This document shows, one piece after another, positions 12,956 to 13,002 of a DNA stretch of 13,002 nt; position 1 is the first letter of the stretch; each line of letters starts with the position of its first letter. Location of the stretch: contig JAEZHP010000128.1 of assembly GCA_023416515.1 (NCBI GenBank), positions 1-13,002 on the forward strand. Direction: 5' to 3'. The position numbers and the translations under genes were made by a program. Source of the DNA: Pseudomonadota bacterium. GTDB lineage: Bacteria > Pseudomonadota > Alphaproteobacteria > Sphingomonadales > Sphingomonadaceae. The notes beneath the pieces were generated by a model. That model ran no database searches. It worked only from the letters and a program-made list of their open reading frames with translations, and was not told the DNA's origin.

Positions 12956-13002
12956 CCTCCCCGGAGCGGGGAGGTGGCAGCGCGAAGCGCTGACGGAGGG
13001 GG
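12956..13002. repeat. Composite hairpin repeat upstream of the thiolase gene (runs to the window edge)
   Basis: CCTCCCCG-GAG-CGGGGAGG (12956-12974) is followed by CAGCGC-GAA-GCGCTG (12978-12992) and a GGAGGGGG end that could pair back with CCTCC, giving a branched fold. On the minus strand this is the 5' region of the thiolase, and one GGAGG arm lies 11 bases before its first ATG. The form is typical of dispersed sphingomonad intergenic repeats; the right end is cut by the window. Confidence 0.65.

Overview
The window looks like chromosomal DNA of an alphaproteobacterium, most likely a sphingomonad (Sphingomonas or a close relative). This rests on the high GC content, the GTG and TTG starts, the gene families, and the intergenic hairpin repeats built on a CCTCCCC/GGGGAGG core. 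It is also suggested by an ornithine-decarboxylase-like gene paired with a deoxyhypusine-synthase-like gene, since homospermidine is a polyamine marker of Sphingomonas in the strict sense. No tRNA, rRNA, CRISPR array, transposase or phage gene is visible. The placement is an inference and no database was searched.

Left part (1-4151). A plus-strand operon contains the end of an unidentified protein, the bifunctional NAD(P)HX repair enzyme (118-1503) and a 23S-rRNA-type uridine methyltransferase with an Fe-S motif (1511-2695). It runs tail to tail into a minus-strand pair: a secreted L,D-transpeptidase (2692-3282) and, upstream of it, a Tat-exported protein made almost wholly of ten aspartate/glycine/arginine-rich repeats (3432-4151). 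The opposing stop codons of the methyltransferase and transpeptidase overlap.

Middle part (4226-9078). A RimJ/RimL-type acetyltransferase (4226-4768) converges on a polyamine cluster and is separated from it by a strong two-way terminator. The cluster holds a decarboxylase of the ornithine decarboxylase fold (6031-7218, TTG start) followed by a deoxyhypusine-synthase homologue (4819-5871). Together they would make putrescine and then probably homospermidine. Upstream of the decarboxylase lie a good sigma-70-type promoter and a leader whose base pairing hides the ribosome binding site; I read it as a speF-leader-type element. Diverging from it is a PLP-dependent threonine/serine dehydratase (7497-8456). 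Three small genes follow: an 80-residue-class hypothetical protein and two 55-residue membrane proteins, the last two not listed among longer reading frames.

Right part (9183-13002, all minus strand). A thiolase (11730-12944) is followed by a lone GAF-domain protein (11103-11606), a GAF/HisKA_2 sensor histidine kinase (9698-10900) and an aminoglycoside 3-N-acetyltransferase of the AAC(3)-I family (9183-9659). A perfect FNR/FixK-type box, TTGATCCGGATCAA, lies in front of the kinase, so the kinase and perhaps the acetyltransferase may respond to oxygen or nitrosative signals. Composite hairpin repeats flank the thiolase on both sides.

The points most worth following up are the repeat protein, the decarboxylase leader, the FNR box with the kinase and acetyltransferase behind it, and the two tiny membrane proteins. 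No wholly new multi-gene system is evident.
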